From: Elusimicrobiota bacterium
Lineage (GTDB): Bacteria > Elusimicrobiota > Elusimicrobia > JACQJP01
Reading direction: 5' to 3'
Assembly (NCBI GenBank): GCA_016204975.1
Contig: JACQJP010000029.1
Coordinates: forward strand, 1-33,802
DNA length: 33,802 nt
The position numbers were made by a program, and so were the translations under genes. Positions 24,170-32,131 of this stretch are shown here, piece after piece. The notes under the pieces are model-generated. The model had not been told where the DNA came from. It was given only the letters and a program-made list of their open reading frames with translations, and did not search any database. Position 1 is the first letter of the stretch. Every line of letters starts with the position of its first letter.

Positions 24170-25042
24170 TTGAATCTCCGCGCCCCCGCCAAAATCAACC
24201 TCTACCTGGAAGTCCTTGGAGTGCGCCCCGACGGGTACCACCGTCTAAAGACGCTGTTCGCCAGAATCTCATGGGCAGACGAGATATGCCTGCGCCTGCG
24301 TCCTTGTGGCCTCACGGTGCGCACCCACCCACCGGAACTTTTTCCCCAACGCAAAAACCTCTGCAGGGCGGCCGCCCTGGCCTTGCAGCGCGAGGCCGGA
24401 GTACGCGCCGGGGCGCGGGTCCTGCTGAAAAAGAAAATCCCGATCGGCGCGGGCTTGGGGGGCGGCTCCTCGGATGCCGCGGCGGTCCTGAAGGGCCTGT
24501 GCCGGCTCTGGAAATTGCCCCTTCCCATCCCACGCCTGGCCCGCCTAGGAGCCCGCCTGGGCTCCGATGTCTGTTTCTTTCTTTATGATACGCCTTACGC
24601 CGTCGGCACGGGACGAGGGGAGCATATCCTGCCTCTGCGACCCCAAAAAATAAAGACCTATTGGATCGTCCTCCTCTTTCCCCGGTTTTCCCTTTCCACC
24701 CGGGAGGTTTACGGAAACCTACGAAAATTCCAAAGACTCCCCAACCCCAACTTGACAGCCCCGGCAAATCTTGATAGACTCAGATTCCACCTGGAACGCG
24801 GGTCCTTCCTCGAAAACTGGGTGGATTTTTTATTTAACCGTCTTGAGGATGTGGTGGTGCCTTCCTACCCGGAAATCGGACACATCCAACGGTCCCTTCA
24901 GAAGCTGGGAGCCTCCCAGGCGCGCCTGTCCGGGTCCGGCTCCTGTGTCTTCGGCCTCTTTTCGAGCCGGTCACAGGCGATCCGGACGGCCCGAGCCTTG
25001 AGATCCTATCCTTGGGAATGTCGGATCGCCCGAATGGGATAG
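24170..25042 (+). CDS. ispE: 4-diphosphocytidyl-2-C-methyl-D-erythritol kinase
   Basis: 290 residues from a TTG start at 24170, one base after the TPR stop. No ATG fits, because the conserved LRAPAKINLYLEVLG begins two codons later. The GHMP-kinase ATP loop is PIGAGLGGGSSDAAAVL (near residue 90), and the C-terminal LSGSGSCVFGLF is the second GHMP motif. It phosphorylates CDP-methylerythritol in the MEP pathway to isoprenoids. The product supply fits a bacterium making quinones and undecaprenyl phosphate. Confidence 0.94.
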   Translation: MNLRAPAKINLYLEVLGVRPDGYHRLKTLFARISWADEICLRLRPCGLTVRTHPPELFPQRKNLCRAAALALQREAGVRAGARVLLKKKIPIGAGLGGGSSDAAAVLKGLCRLWKLPLPIPRLARLGARLGSDVCFFLYDTPYAVGTGRGEHILPLRPQKIKTYWIVLLFPRFSLSTREVYGNLRKFQRLPNPNLTAPANLDRLRFHLERGSFLENWVDFLFNRLEDVVVPSYPEIGHIQRSLQKLGASQARLSGSGSCVFGLFSSRSQAIRTARALRSYPWECRIARMG

Positions 25043-25044
25043 CC

Positions 25045-25326
25045 GTGACCATCACCGAAGTCCGCGTGCACCTGAGGTCCGAAGAAAAACTCAAGGCCTT
25101 CGTCACCATGACATTCGACGACTGCTTTGTGGTGCGGAATATGAAAATCGTCCAAGGATCCAAGGGATTGATCCTGTGCATGCCTTCCCGAAAATTTCCG
25201 GACGGGTCCTATAAAGACGTGGCCCATCCCATCAAATCAGAGTTCAGAAGAATACTGGAAGAAAAGGCCTTAGCCGCCTACGAACAGGAGCTGAAAAACA
25301 AACCCAATCCGGATTCGGCCTCTTAA
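25045..25326 (+). CDS. spoVG: SpoVG-family nucleic-acid-binding regulator
   Basis: 93 residues from GTG 25045. The ORF track uses TTG 25012, and an ATG lies at 25018, but both overlap ispE. Family members start directly with M-x-ITEVRV, and the GTG gives MTITEVRVHL two bases after the ispE stop. Conserved features are LKAFVTMTFDDCFVVRNMKIVQG, LILCMPSRKFPDGSYKDVAHPI and the final helix. SpoVG proteins bind DNA and RNA and act as global regulators; in non-sporulating bacteria the role is less defined. Nothing here implies sporulation. Confidence 0.92.
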   Translation: MTITEVRVHLRSEEKLKAFVTMTFDDCFVVRNMKIVQGSKGLILCMPSRKFPDGSYKDVAHPIKSEFRRILEEKALAAYEQELKNKPNPDSAS

Positions 25327-25330
25327 CCAT

Positions 25331-25402
25331 TCCCGGGTGGTGTAACTGGTAACACAGGAGACTTTGGATCTCCCATTCTAGGTTCGAGCCCTAGCCCGGG
25401 AG
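25331..25402 (+). tRNA. tRNA-Gln (anticodon UUG)
   Basis: 72 nt. The acceptor stem TCCCGGG pairs with CCCGGGA, with discriminator G. The anticodon stem GGAGA/TCTCC encloses the loop CTTTGGA, giving anticodon TTG, which reads CAA. The T arm is CTAGG-TTCGAGC-CCTAG. CCA is not encoded. It is placed between spoVG and glmU inside the plus-strand cluster, matching the ispE-tRNA-Gln-prs linkage found in several proteobacterial groups. It must be cut out of a long transcript or have its own promoter, which I cannot see. Confidence 0.95.
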
Positions 25403-25413
25403 ATAGTTCGGCA

Positions 25414-26820
25414 ATGTCGAAAAAATCAAAGCCCGCACGCCCTCCTCAAGGCTCCCAAAAATTGGGTGTCGTGATCCTCGCGGCGGGGGAAGGAACCCGC
25501 ATGAAATCCTCCCTCCCAAAGGCCCTACATCCCTTGGGAGGACAGCCCATGATCCTGCACCTGCTAAGAACGGTCCGGCTCTTGAAGCCCGATGCGGTCG
25601 CGGTAGTGACCGGACATGAAGCCAAACAAGTGGAAGCCGCCCTAAAACCCCAAGCCCCCCTCTTCAAGAAACTGGAGCTTATTTGCCAAACCCGGCAGAT
25701 GGGAACCGGCCACGCGGTGACCTGCGCCCAGAACTTCATCCGCTGCTTCGAAGAAATCATGATCCTGTGCGCGGACACGCCGCTGCTCGGCTTCGAATCC
25801 CTCTGGCAACTGCTCCAGATCTTCCGCAACCAAAAGTACCAGGTGGCCCTTCTGACCGCGCGGCTCTTAAATCCCAGAGGATACGGAAGGGTGATACGGG
25901 GAGCTACGGGCGACATTCTGAAAATCGTAGAGGAGTTGGAAGCCTCTCCCAAAGAGCTCAACACCCATGAGATCAACACCGGGGCCTATTGTTTTCAAAG
26001 CCCGTCACTCCTCAACATTTGTAAAACGCTGACGTCTTCCGGCGCAAAAAAGGAGTATTATCTGACGGATGCCGTGCAGCTCCTTCGATCCCAGGGCGGG
26101 CGTATCGGCGCCTGGATTTGCCCGAACGCAGATGAAATCCTGGGAATCAACAGCCTCATCCAGCTGGCCCAGGCCGAGCGGATCCTCTCCCGGAGAACCC
26201 TGGAAAACCTGATGCGCATCGGGGTGACCATCCTGGATCCCATGCAAACCTATGTGGACTCCACCGTTCTCGTGGAGCCGGACACCCTGCTCTATCCAGG
26301 AACCATCTTGAAAGGCAATTCAAAAATCGCCTCCCATTGCCAGATCGGCCCCTTCAGCTTTTTGGAAAACACCCAAGTGGGGCCCCACTCTGTGGTTCTC
26401 TATTCGGTGGCGGTGGAAGCTCGGATCGCAGACCACGCGATCATCGGGCCCTTCTCGCACCTGCGGCAGGGATCCTCCATCGGGTCCTACAGCAAAATCG
26501 GAAACTTCACGGAAATTAAGGCCTCCAGGATCGGCCGGGCCACCAAGGTTCCCCATCTGGCCTACATCGGGGACGCGGAGCTGGAAGAAGAGATCAATGT
26601 GGGGGCCGGAACCATCACTTGTAACTACGATGGGCAACAAAAACACAAAACCATTATTCGGGCCAAGTCCTTCATCGGCTCCAACGTCAATCTGGTAGCC
26701 CCGGTCACCATCGGCCACCACGCCGTCATAGGGGCGGGATCTACCATCACCGAAGATGTCCCCCCGGAGACCCTGGCCATCGCCCGGCCCCGCCAAATCC
26801 ATAAGCCCAAAAAGAAATAG
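25414..26820 (+). CDS. glmU: bifunctional GlcNAc-1-P uridylyltransferase / GlcN-1-P acetyltransferase
   Basis: 468 residues. The N-terminal nucleotidyltransferase has LAAGEGTRMKSSLPKALH, QMGTGHAV and CADTPLL. The C-terminal half is a left-handed beta helix of hexapeptide repeats, with IGNFTEIKASRIG, HLAYIGDAE, ITCNYDGQQKHKT and FIGSNVNLVAPVTIG, the acetyl-CoA site of true GlmU. It makes UDP-GlcNAc for peptidoglycan and lipid A. A short basic leader (MSKKSKPARPPQGSQK) precedes the usual start of the fold, and no internal ATG would remove it. Confidence 0.95.
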   Translation: MSKKSKPARPPQGSQKLGVVILAAGEGTRMKSSLPKALHPLGGQPMILHLLRTVRLLKPDAVAVVTGHEAKQVEAALKPQAPLFKKLELICQTRQMGTGHAVTCAQNFIRCFEEIMILCADTPLLGFESLWQLLQIFRNQKYQVALLTARLLNPRGYGRVIRGATGDILKIVEELEASPKELNTHEINTGAYCFQSPSLLNICKTLTSSGAKKEYYLTDAVQLLRSQGGRIGAWICPNADEILGINSLIQLAQAERILSRRTLENLMRIGVTILDPMQTYVDSTVLVEPDTLLYPGTILKGNSKIASHCQIGPFSFLENTQVGPHSVVLYSVAVEARIADHAIIGPFSHLRQGSSIGSYSKIGNFTEIKASRIGRATKVPHLAYIGDAELEEEINVGAGTITCNYDGQQKHKTIIRAKSFIGSNVNLVAPVTIGHHAVIGAGSTITEDVPPETLAIARPRQIHKPKKK

Positions 26821-26822
26821 CC

Positions 26823-27767
26823 ATGCCCTCCCCCTACGGATCCCTCAAGATCTTTTCCGGAAATTCCAACCCTGCCCTGGCCCAAGAGATCTGCCGCTAC
26901 CTTCGGGTGCCCCTAGGACGGGCCCGTGTCCGACGGTTTGCGGACGGGGAGATCAGCGCAAAAATCGCAGAGAACGTCCGGGGCTGCGACTGCTTTCTCA
27001 TCCAATCCACCTGCCCGCCGGTCAATGAGAACGCCATGGAGCTTCTGATCCTACTGGACACGTTCCGACGCGCAAGCGCCGAGCGCATCTCCGCGGTCAT
27101 TCCCTACTTCGGCTACGCCCGGGCAGATCGGAAAACAGAGCCCCGCGTGCCCATCAGCGCCAAACTCATGGCCAATTTGCTGACCACCGCAGGGGCCAAT
27201 CGGGTCCTCACCCTGGACCTCCACGCGGGACAAATCCAGGGCTTTTTCGACATTCCCGTAGACCACCTCTACGCCATGCCCGTCTTTCTGGAGCACCTGC
27301 GCAAGAAAAAACTATTCCAACCCGCCATCGTCTCGCCGGACGTGGGAGGGGTGGAGCGGGCTCGCGCCTTCGCCAAACGCCTAAACGCAGGCTTGGTGAT
27401 CATTGACAAAAGGCGCCCCAAACCCAACCAGGCCTCTATCTACCACGTGATCGGGGAGGTCCGAGGCAAAACCACCATCATCTTAGACGACATGATCGAC
27501 ACCGGGGGAACCCTGATTCAGGTCGCCTCCGCACTCAAGAAAAAGGGAGCCCGGCGCATCCTGGCCGCCAGCTCCCATGGAGTTTTTTCCAACCAGGCAT
27601 TAGAGAAGATTGCGGACTCTGCAATCGAAGAAGTGATCATTACCAACACCATCCCATTGCGCCAAAAGAGCGTCAAAAATGTGCGTACCCTTTCGGTGGC
27701 TCCCCTGCTCGGGGAGGCGATCCGGAGAAACCATCTGGGAGAATCGGTGAGCGCACTGTTTGTATAG
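26823..27767 (+). CDS. prs: ribose-phosphate pyrophosphokinase
   Basis: 314 residues, normal for PRPP synthetase. Key motifs are SGNSNP-like FSGNSNPALAQEI, the ATP-binding YARADRKTEPRVPISAKLMAN, LDLHAGQIQGFF and the ribose-phosphate loop DDMIDTGGTL. It makes PRPP from ribose-5-phosphate and ATP for purine, pyrimidine, histidine and NAD synthesis, and also feeds the hpt product upstream. It starts two bases after the glmU stop. The glmU-prs-rplY-pth order is widely conserved. Confidence 0.96.
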   Translation: MPSPYGSLKIFSGNSNPALAQEICRYLRVPLGRARVRRFADGEISAKIAENVRGCDCFLIQSTCPPVNENAMELLILLDTFRRASAERISAVIPYFGYARADRKTEPRVPISAKLMANLLTTAGANRVLTLDLHAGQIQGFFDIPVDHLYAMPVFLEHLRKKKLFQPAIVSPDVGGVERARAFAKRLNAGLVIIDKRRPKPNQASIYHVIGEVRGKTTIILDDMIDTGGTLIQVASALKKKGARRILAASSHGVFSNQALEKIADSAIEEVIITNTIPLRQKSVKNVRTLSVAPLLGEAIRRNHLGESVSALFV

Positions 27768-27770
27768 AAT

Positions 27771-28541
27771 ATGGAACAAATTCCACTGAAGGCGGAAGAA
27801 AGACCTACCGAAAAAAGGGCCTTCTTAAACCAGTTGAGAAAACAGGGGAGGGTTCCGGCAATCCTCTACGGCCACGGTCCCACCTTGGGCCTTGCGGTGG
27901 TGGAGAGGGATCTCTTGAAGGCCTTGCGGACCCGCGCCGGAACCAACGTGCTCATCAAACTGGAGCATCCCAAAGGCACAGACACCGTGATGTTGAAAGA
28001 GATCCAACACCATGTGGTCCACCACAAAATCCTTCACGTGGATTTTCAGCGCATCTCGCTCAAGGAGAAGATCGAAATCAAAGTCGCAGTGGAGGTGACC
28101 GGGGAGGCCCCGGGGGTGAAACTGCAGGGAGGGGTCCTGGAGCACTTGTTGCGGGAAATCTCCATCCGCTGCCTGCCCACAAAAATCCCGGACTCCGTCC
28201 CGGTGGACGTCTCGCACCTCGAGATCGGAAAACACATCAGCGTCGGGGACCTCGCCGTCCCGGAGGGCGTGGAGATCCTCCACGCGCCGGACCAGATCAT
28301 TGTCCATATCGTGGCTCCCACCAAGGTGGAGGAACCTCCAAAACCGGAAGAGGCGGCTCTGGCCTCAGAGGCCTCGGAGCCGGAGGTGATCGCCAGGGGC
28401 AAAAAGGAGGAGGAAGAAAAGCCTGAGGGAGCCCCCGCCAAGCCGCCGGCACTCCCCGATCGTAGTCGGGTCCCACAGGCCGCAGCCCCAGCCAAGCCCG
28501 ATCCCCCAAAAAAGGAAGGCCAGAAAGAGCCCAAAAAATAG
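27771..28541 (+). CDS. rplY: 50S ribosomal protein L25 (CTC/TL5 type) with a repeat in its tail
   Basis: 256 residues. The N-terminal L25 domain includes LRKQGRVPAILYG, the 5S rRNA-binding segment. The beta-rich CTC domain follows (about 95-190: KIEIKVAVEVTGEAPGVKLQGG...EISIRCLP...IPDSVPVDVS). The last 65 residues are a low-complexity acidic/proline/lysine tail. Within the tail a partial family-1 repeat is read as ALPDRSRVPQA. The ribosomal domains are untouched, so the tail insertion should be neutral. Confidence 0.94.
   Translation: MEQIPLKAEERPTEKRAFLNQLRKQGRVPAILYGHGPTLGLAVVERDLLKALRTRAGTNVLIKLEHPKGTDTVMLKEIQHHVVHHKILHVDFQRISLKEKIEIKVAVEVTGEAPGVKLQGGVLEHLLREISIRCLPTKIPDSVPVDVSHLEIGKHISVGDLAVPEGVEILHAPDQIIVHIVAPTKVEEPPKPEEAALASEASEPEVIARGKKEEEEKPEGAPAKPPALPDRSRVPQAAAPAKPDPPKKEGQKEPKK
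28445..28482 (+). repeat. family-1 palindromic element, partial copy in rplY
   Basis: GCCGGCACTCCCCGATCGTAGTCGGG and the following TCCCACAGGCCG match the family-1 core, with one change in the stem (C to T) that keeps a G-T pair. The left part (CCAAAGGCGTGTTGA) and the 10-bp flanking repeats are lost or diverged. It is read in frame a (ALPDRSRVPQA). Confidence 0.85.
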
Positions 28542-28561
28542 ACCAGAAATAAAGACGTCGA

Positions 28562-29167
28562 GTGCTTGAAAACTCCCGATCCGCCCCCCATCCAGAACCT
28601 TCCGTCCGGCTTCTGGTGGGATTGGGCAATCCTGGACCCTCCTATATTCACACCCGGCACAACCTGGGGTTTCAGGTGTTGGACTCCCTGGCGGCGCAGG
28701 AGAAGACCTTCTGGAGATCCTGGAAAAACCAGGCCCGGGTGGCGGAGATTGGCGGGATACAGCTCCTCAAGCCCTTGCGGTACATGAACCGATCGGGGGA
28801 GGTGCTCCAAAGCTTTCTGGAGACCCATCCCCAAGACCCCAGCCGGCTTCTGGTGCTCTATGATGATCTCGACCTTCCGCTGGGGACTCTGCGCCTAAGG
28901 CGATCCGGATCCTCCGGAGGGCATCACGGAATGGACTCCGTTTTAAACAGGCTACGCACCCAAGAGGTTCCGCGCCTGCGCTTAGGCATAGGCCCTGCGC
29001 CGGATCAAAGGGACCCCATCGAATTCGTCTTGGAACCCTTTGCGAAAACTGAGGAGGCTAAGGCACAGGAGATGCGTTGCCGAGCCGTCCAGTGCATTCA
29101 GACCCTTCTGACCGGAGATTGGGAAAGGGCCATGAATCTCTACAATACCCAGAACCTCCCCTCATGA
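28562..29167 (+). CDS. pth: peptidyl-tRNA hydrolase
   Basis: 201 residues from GTG 28562. No ATG is available before the conserved core. The core reads VRLLVGLGNPGPSYIHTRHNLGFQVLD and includes the catalytic histidine in TRHN. LLKPLRYMNRSGE and YDDLDLPLGTLRLRRSGSSGGHHGMDSV are also typical. It releases peptides from stalled peptidyl-tRNA. The 14 residues before the core are unusual and may not be translated if an atypical start is used. Its stop overlaps the next small gene as ATGA. Confidence 0.93.
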   Translation: MLENSRSAPHPEPSVRLLVGLGNPGPSYIHTRHNLGFQVLDSLAAQEKTFWRSWKNQARVAEIGGIQLLKPLRYMNRSGEVLQSFLETHPQDPSRLLVLYDDLDLPLGTLRLRRSGSSGGHHGMDSVLNRLRTQEVPRLRLGIGPAPDQRDPIEFVLEPFAKTEEAKAQEMRCRAVQCIQTLLTGDWERAMNLYNTQNLPS

Positions 29168-29490
29168 CCCGGACCTATTGCCTACTGAGCCTGCTGTTGG
29201 GTCTCGCCGGTCTGGGTTATCTTTACCGCATGGACCTCATCTGCCGCTTCCACGCCATTTTAAAAAACACCCTCCTTAACGACTCCGTCATTGCCCTGGA
29301 GCGAAGGAAAATCGGGCTCTTTTTGCTTTTCCTCTCCCTGTTTTTCCTATACAAGGCGCTGGCCCGGCCTGCGGGACCCGACTACGGTCGGGGAGTGCCG
29401 GCTCAACACGCCTTTGGGGCCCGGCCTGTGGGACCCGACTACGGTCGGGGAGTGCCGGCTCAACACGCCTTTGGGGCCCGGCCTCGATGA
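29164..29490 (+). CDS. small two-helix membrane protein whose C-terminus is a tandem palindromic repeat
   Basis: 108 residues from ATG 29164, inside the longer 29077 ORF. The start overlaps the pth stop as ATGA and the end overlaps pmbA the same way. Two hydrophobic helices (YCLLSLLLGLAGLGYLY and KIGLFLLFLSLFFLY) flank a basic loop. The last about 40 residues are two 19-residue copies of GPDYGRGVPAQHAFGARPV, produced entirely by family-1 elements in reverse orientation. The authentic protein probably ended near YKALARP. Function unknown. It may be a real gene, since both overlaps keep the coupling to its neighbours. Confidence 0.65.
   Translation: MTRTYCLLSLLLGLAGLGYLYRMDLICRFHAILKNTLLNDSVIALERRKIGLFLLFLSLFFLYKALARPAGPDYGRGVPAQHAFGARPVGPDYGRGVPAQHAFGARPR
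29361..29484 (-). repeat. two tandem family-1 palindromic elements, 57-bp period, 10-bp GGCCCGGCCT at each boundary
   Basis: GGCCCGGCCT occurs at 29361, 29418 and 29475, exactly 57 bp (19 codons) apart. Each 47-bp interior carries the perfect hairpin CCCGAC-TACG-GTCGGG (as read on the plus strand) and GCCGGCTCAACACGCC. The two units differ at one position (GCGGG against GTGGG). This is the best-preserved view of the full unit and shows its boundaries. Confidence 0.9.
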
Positions 29491-30860
29491 AACAGGAACA
29501 ATTAAAAGAAGAAGCAATCTCCCTGGACCTTTTCGCTGCAGAAGCCCTGGATTGGATCCGGGGCCAGGAAAAAGATCTGGAGGCGGAGATATTCCTCGCC
29601 AAGGGCGTGGAAAGAACCGCAGAACTCAAGGAAAACAAACCCTTTCTGGTCCACCAAGCCCAGGAATGCGGCGTGGGGTTACGTCTCTTCCGACAGGGCC
29701 GCCGGGCCTTCTCCTATGCGGAGGAGCTCTCCCTACCGGCCTTCCAACACCTCTTCGAGAAGGTGCGTTGCTATCTCCCTCACGCAGCATACGACCCCTA
29801 CCACCATCTGCCGAAGAGTCCTCCGGGATCGGTGCGGGCAAACGCCCCGCTACCGATGGATCCTCAGTTGTTGCGGCGGCCCATCTCCGAGCTTTGGGAT
29901 CAGCTTCAGACACAAGCCCAGGCGGCCCTCTCTCAGGACCGCCGAGTCAAAAAGGTTCTCCGCCTGGCACTGAGCGAATCCCTCGGCGAAAGCTACATCG
30001 CCAACAGCCAGGGTCTGAAAGCGCAAGAGCTGGGGAGCTTCGTTTCTGCGGGGATATCACTCGTCGCGGAAGTAAACTCGGAAATTCAGACCGGATCCGC
30101 CTATTCTTTGAAGCGCTTCTCCGAGGATCTCTCCCTTCCGGATCTGCGAACCCAAGCGGTGGAACGCGCGGTGTCCCTCTTGAATGGAAAAAAGATCCCG
30201 TCCCGGCGCAGGGCGGTGCTGTTTGATCCCTGGGCCGCCAGTGAGTTTCTCTCGGAACTCTCCGCCATGCTGTGCGCCGACCAGATATTGAAAGGGAAAT
30301 CCCTGCTGGCCAATCGCCTCAAGACCCGGGTGGCCTCCCCCCACGTGCACTTGACCGACGATCCCGGGCTCCCTCGGGGATACGCCAGCAGCCTCTACGA
30401 TGGGGAGGGCCTCCCGACCCAAAAAAGACATCTCATCCAAAACGGCATCCTCCAGGACTATCTCCATGACACCTACACCGCCACCCGGATGGGCCAGGAA
30501 AGGCCCGGATCCGCCTCCCGCAACTCCTTTCGCAGTCTGCCCCACCCCGCCCCCTCCAACTTCGTTCTGGAGCCCGGCCCCAAAAAACGCCAGGAGTTGA
30601 TCCGGGACACTTCCGAAGGCATCCTTCTCCAGGAGGTCATGGGGATGCACACGGCAGATCCCATCTCGGGAGAGTTCTCCGTGGCGGCCTCCGGCCTCCA
30701 CATCCAAAACGGAGAACTCCGACAGGCCCTCCAGGGGGCCATGCTCTCCGGAAACTTTTTGGAGCTTTTGAAAAACGTGGACGCGGTAGCAGAGGATCTG
30801 ACCTTTTATGGAGGGTGGGGCTCCCCCACCTTTCGAGTCCAAGACCTGATGGTCGCTTAA
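29487..30860 (+). CDS. pmbA: TldD/PmbA-family metallopeptidase, PmbA (TldE)-like subunit
   Basis: 457 residues, normal for the family. The C-terminal half has the family features VLFDPWAASEFLSELSAML, ILQDYLHDTYTATRMG, RNSFR and the ending GGWGSPTFRVQDLMVA. The HExxxH zinc motif of TldD is not seen, so it is the PmbA/TldE type that forms the outer wall of the TldD/TldE protease chamber. It processes peptides such as modified natural products, or degrades unfolded small peptides. A TldD partner is not in the window. The start overlaps the upstream small gene as ATGA. Confidence 0.88.
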   Translation: MKQEQLKEEAISLDLFAAEALDWIRGQEKDLEAEIFLAKGVERTAELKENKPFLVHQAQECGVGLRLFRQGRRAFSYAEELSLPAFQHLFEKVRCYLPHAAYDPYHHLPKSPPGSVRANAPLPMDPQLLRRPISELWDQLQTQAQAALSQDRRVKKVLRLALSESLGESYIANSQGLKAQELGSFVSAGISLVAEVNSEIQTGSAYSLKRFSEDLSLPDLRTQAVERAVSLLNGKKIPSRRRAVLFDPWAASEFLSELSAMLCADQILKGKSLLANRLKTRVASPHVHLTDDPGLPRGYASSLYDGEGLPTQKRHLIQNGILQDYLHDTYTATRMGQERPGSASRNSFRSLPHPAPSNFVLEPGPKKRQELIRDTSEGILLQEVMGMHTADPISGEFSVAASGLHIQNGELRQALQGAMLSGNFLELLKNVDAVAEDLTFYGGWGSPTFRVQDLMVA

Positions 30861-30886
30861 ACCTAAGAGCCTAAGGAGGTTTAAAC

Positions 30887-31057
30887 ATGCTGGATCCAGA
30901 GCTGCTAAAAATCTTAGCTTGTCCGGTTTGTAAGACGGAGGTGGAATATCAAAGAGAGGCGCAAAGAATTCTCTGCAGAAAGTGCGGCCGTAGATACCCC
31001 GTCAAAGACGACATCCCGATCATGCTGGTCGAAGAGGCGGAACACCCACCCACCTAG
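30887..31057 (+). CDS. small zinc-ribbon protein of the Trm112/YcaR type
   Basis: 56 residues, too short for the ORF track. An excellent ribosome-binding site (AAGGAGGT) lies eight bases before ATG 30887. It reads LDPELLKILACPVCKTEVE, then CRKCGRRYPVKDDIPIMLVEEA. Two CxxC pairs form a zinc ribbon, and 'LLxILACPxC...YPVxDDIPIML' is the family signature. Related proteins activate methyltransferases or are of unknown role in lipid A gene clusters. Its TAG overlaps the TAG of the convergent lipoprotein gene by two bases. Confidence 0.9.
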   Translation: MLDPELLKILACPVCKTEVEYQREAQRILCRKCGRRYPVKDDIPIMLVEEAEHPPT

Positions 31058-31473
31058 TTCGCAGTGTCAATCAGAATATCCACCCCCCTCCCTCCCGGAG
31101 AAACCGCGCCCTGGTAGACCCCGAACAGATCGCCGGCGGCCAAAGGGCCGGCGCTCCCATCCCGATCAATGCGGGCACTGACATAGAAGGGGCCTTTCCA
31201 GGGAAGACTCGGGAGCACCCGGTCCGGGGGCCCCATCCGATAGGAGAGGGGAAACCGAGGATTGACGATCCGGACGACCGCGATGGGGATGCCGCCGCGA
31301 TCGGTTGCCACGACAAAGAGAACCGTATTGGGACGACCGGCCCTCCGGGACAACTCCTCCTGAAGCGCAATCGTCCCGGAAATAGAAAGGTCGGAAGAGG
31401 GGAAAAATCGGCCGCAGCCGGCAAGAAGCGCCGCTCCCAAAGCGGCAAAGACTAAAACAGCCACCCTGCTCAC
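31054..31473 (-). CDS. small putative lipoprotein
   Basis: 139 residues from GTG 31473, which overlaps the upstream pduO stop as GTGA. The 185-residue ORF is an extension through pduO. The N-terminus is a lipoprotein signal with a clear lipobox (VAVLVFAALGAALLAGC), so Cys is the lipidated residue. The rest has beta-strand character (LSISGTIAL, TVLFVVATD, GPFYVSARIDRDG, ILIDTAN) and resembles small carbohydrate-binding or transthyretin-like folds only in a general way. I do not recognise the family. Confidence 0.75.
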   Translation of the reverse strand: MSRVAVLVFAALGAALLAGCGRFFPSSDLSISGTIALQEELSRRAGRPNTVLFVVATDRGGIPIAVVRIVNPRFPLSYRMGPPDRVLPSLPWKGPFYVSARIDRDGSAGPLAAGDLFGVYQGAVSPGGRGVDILIDTAN

Positions 31474-32096
31474 TTTGGTTCGACGGAGCTTCGCCAGATC
31501 TCCTCTTTTTTCTGCTGGAGCTGGTTGACCCAGCGAGCCACCACAAAAAGCCAGTCCGACAAACGATTCACATACCGGAGAGCCTCCGGGGAAACCTCCT
31601 CCGCTTCCCAAAGGCGTACCAGCGCCCTCTCCGCCCGGCGGCAGACGCAGCGGGCATGATGAAAGGAGGCTCCCACGGAACCCCCGCCAGGCAGGATGAA
31701 ATTCTTCAAGGGGGGAAGTTTTTCCGAATATTCGTCCATCTCCCTCTCCAGACGCTCAGTCGCCTGTGGGACCCGACTACGGTCGGGGAGTGCCGGCTCA
31801 ACATGCCTTTGGGGCCCGGCCTGTGGGGAAAGCGCCGCCCCCTTGCGGGAAGTTCCCGCGGGATCCGCCAACTCCGCACCCAACTCAAAAAGCTCTCCCT
31901 GAATCCCCTGGAGCCGTTGCCGCACATCCTCCCACGGCTCTCCCAAAGGGACTTGAGAGGTCAGAATCCCCAGCCAGGCATTCAGCTCATCTACCTCACC
32001 GTAGGCGGACACCCGCAAACCGCCCTTGGAGACCCGAACCCCCGTTAAAAGTCCCGTCTGCCCCCGGTCCCCCGTTTTCGTATAAATCTTTGTCAT
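31470..32096 (-). CDS. pduO: PduO-type ATP:cob(I)alamin adenosyltransferase with an internal repeat insertion
   Basis: 208 residues. The ATP-binding start TKIYTKTGDRGQTGLLTG and the C-terminal ARCVCRRAERALVRL and NRLSDWLFVVAR are signatures of this family. It makes adenosylcobalamin, which implies a B12-dependent enzyme elsewhere. Between LADPAGTS and the conserved ERLEREMDEYSEKLPPLKNFILPGG lies QAGPQRHVEPALPDRSRVPQ, the product of a family-1 element in a surface loop. Normal proteins of the family are about 180-190 residues. Catalytic segments are intact. Confidence 0.92.
   Translation of the reverse strand: MTKIYTKTGDRGQTGLLTGVRVSKGGLRVSAYGEVDELNAWLGILTSQVPLGEPWEDVRQRLQGIQGELFELGAELADPAGTSRKGAALSPQAGPQRHVEPALPDRSRVPQATERLEREMDEYSEKLPPLKNFILPGGGSVGASFHHARCVCRRAERALVRLWEAEEVSPEALRYVNRLSDWLFVVARWVNQLQQKKEEIWRSSVEPK
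31762..31822 (-). repeat. family-1 palindromic element in the pduO gene
   Basis: The plus strand reads GTGGGACCCGACTACGGTCGG, then GGAGTGCCGGCTCAACATGCC and TTTGGGGCCCGGCCT. Its right boundary is the intact 10-mer GGCCCGGCCT (31813-31822), and the left boundary is degenerate (CGCCT). The element has the same orientation as the gene and is read in frame a (VEPALPDRSRVPQA). Confidence 0.9.
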
Positions 32097-32131
32097 TTAG
32101 GGCAGCCCCCGGCCAGCCCCTTCTCTATAAG

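Noticed and set aside
29291-30226. 311-aa plus-strand ORF across the tandem repeats and pmbA
   Set aside because: The pmbA frame carries the conserved family motifs. This ORF exists because the repeat is open in nearly all frames.
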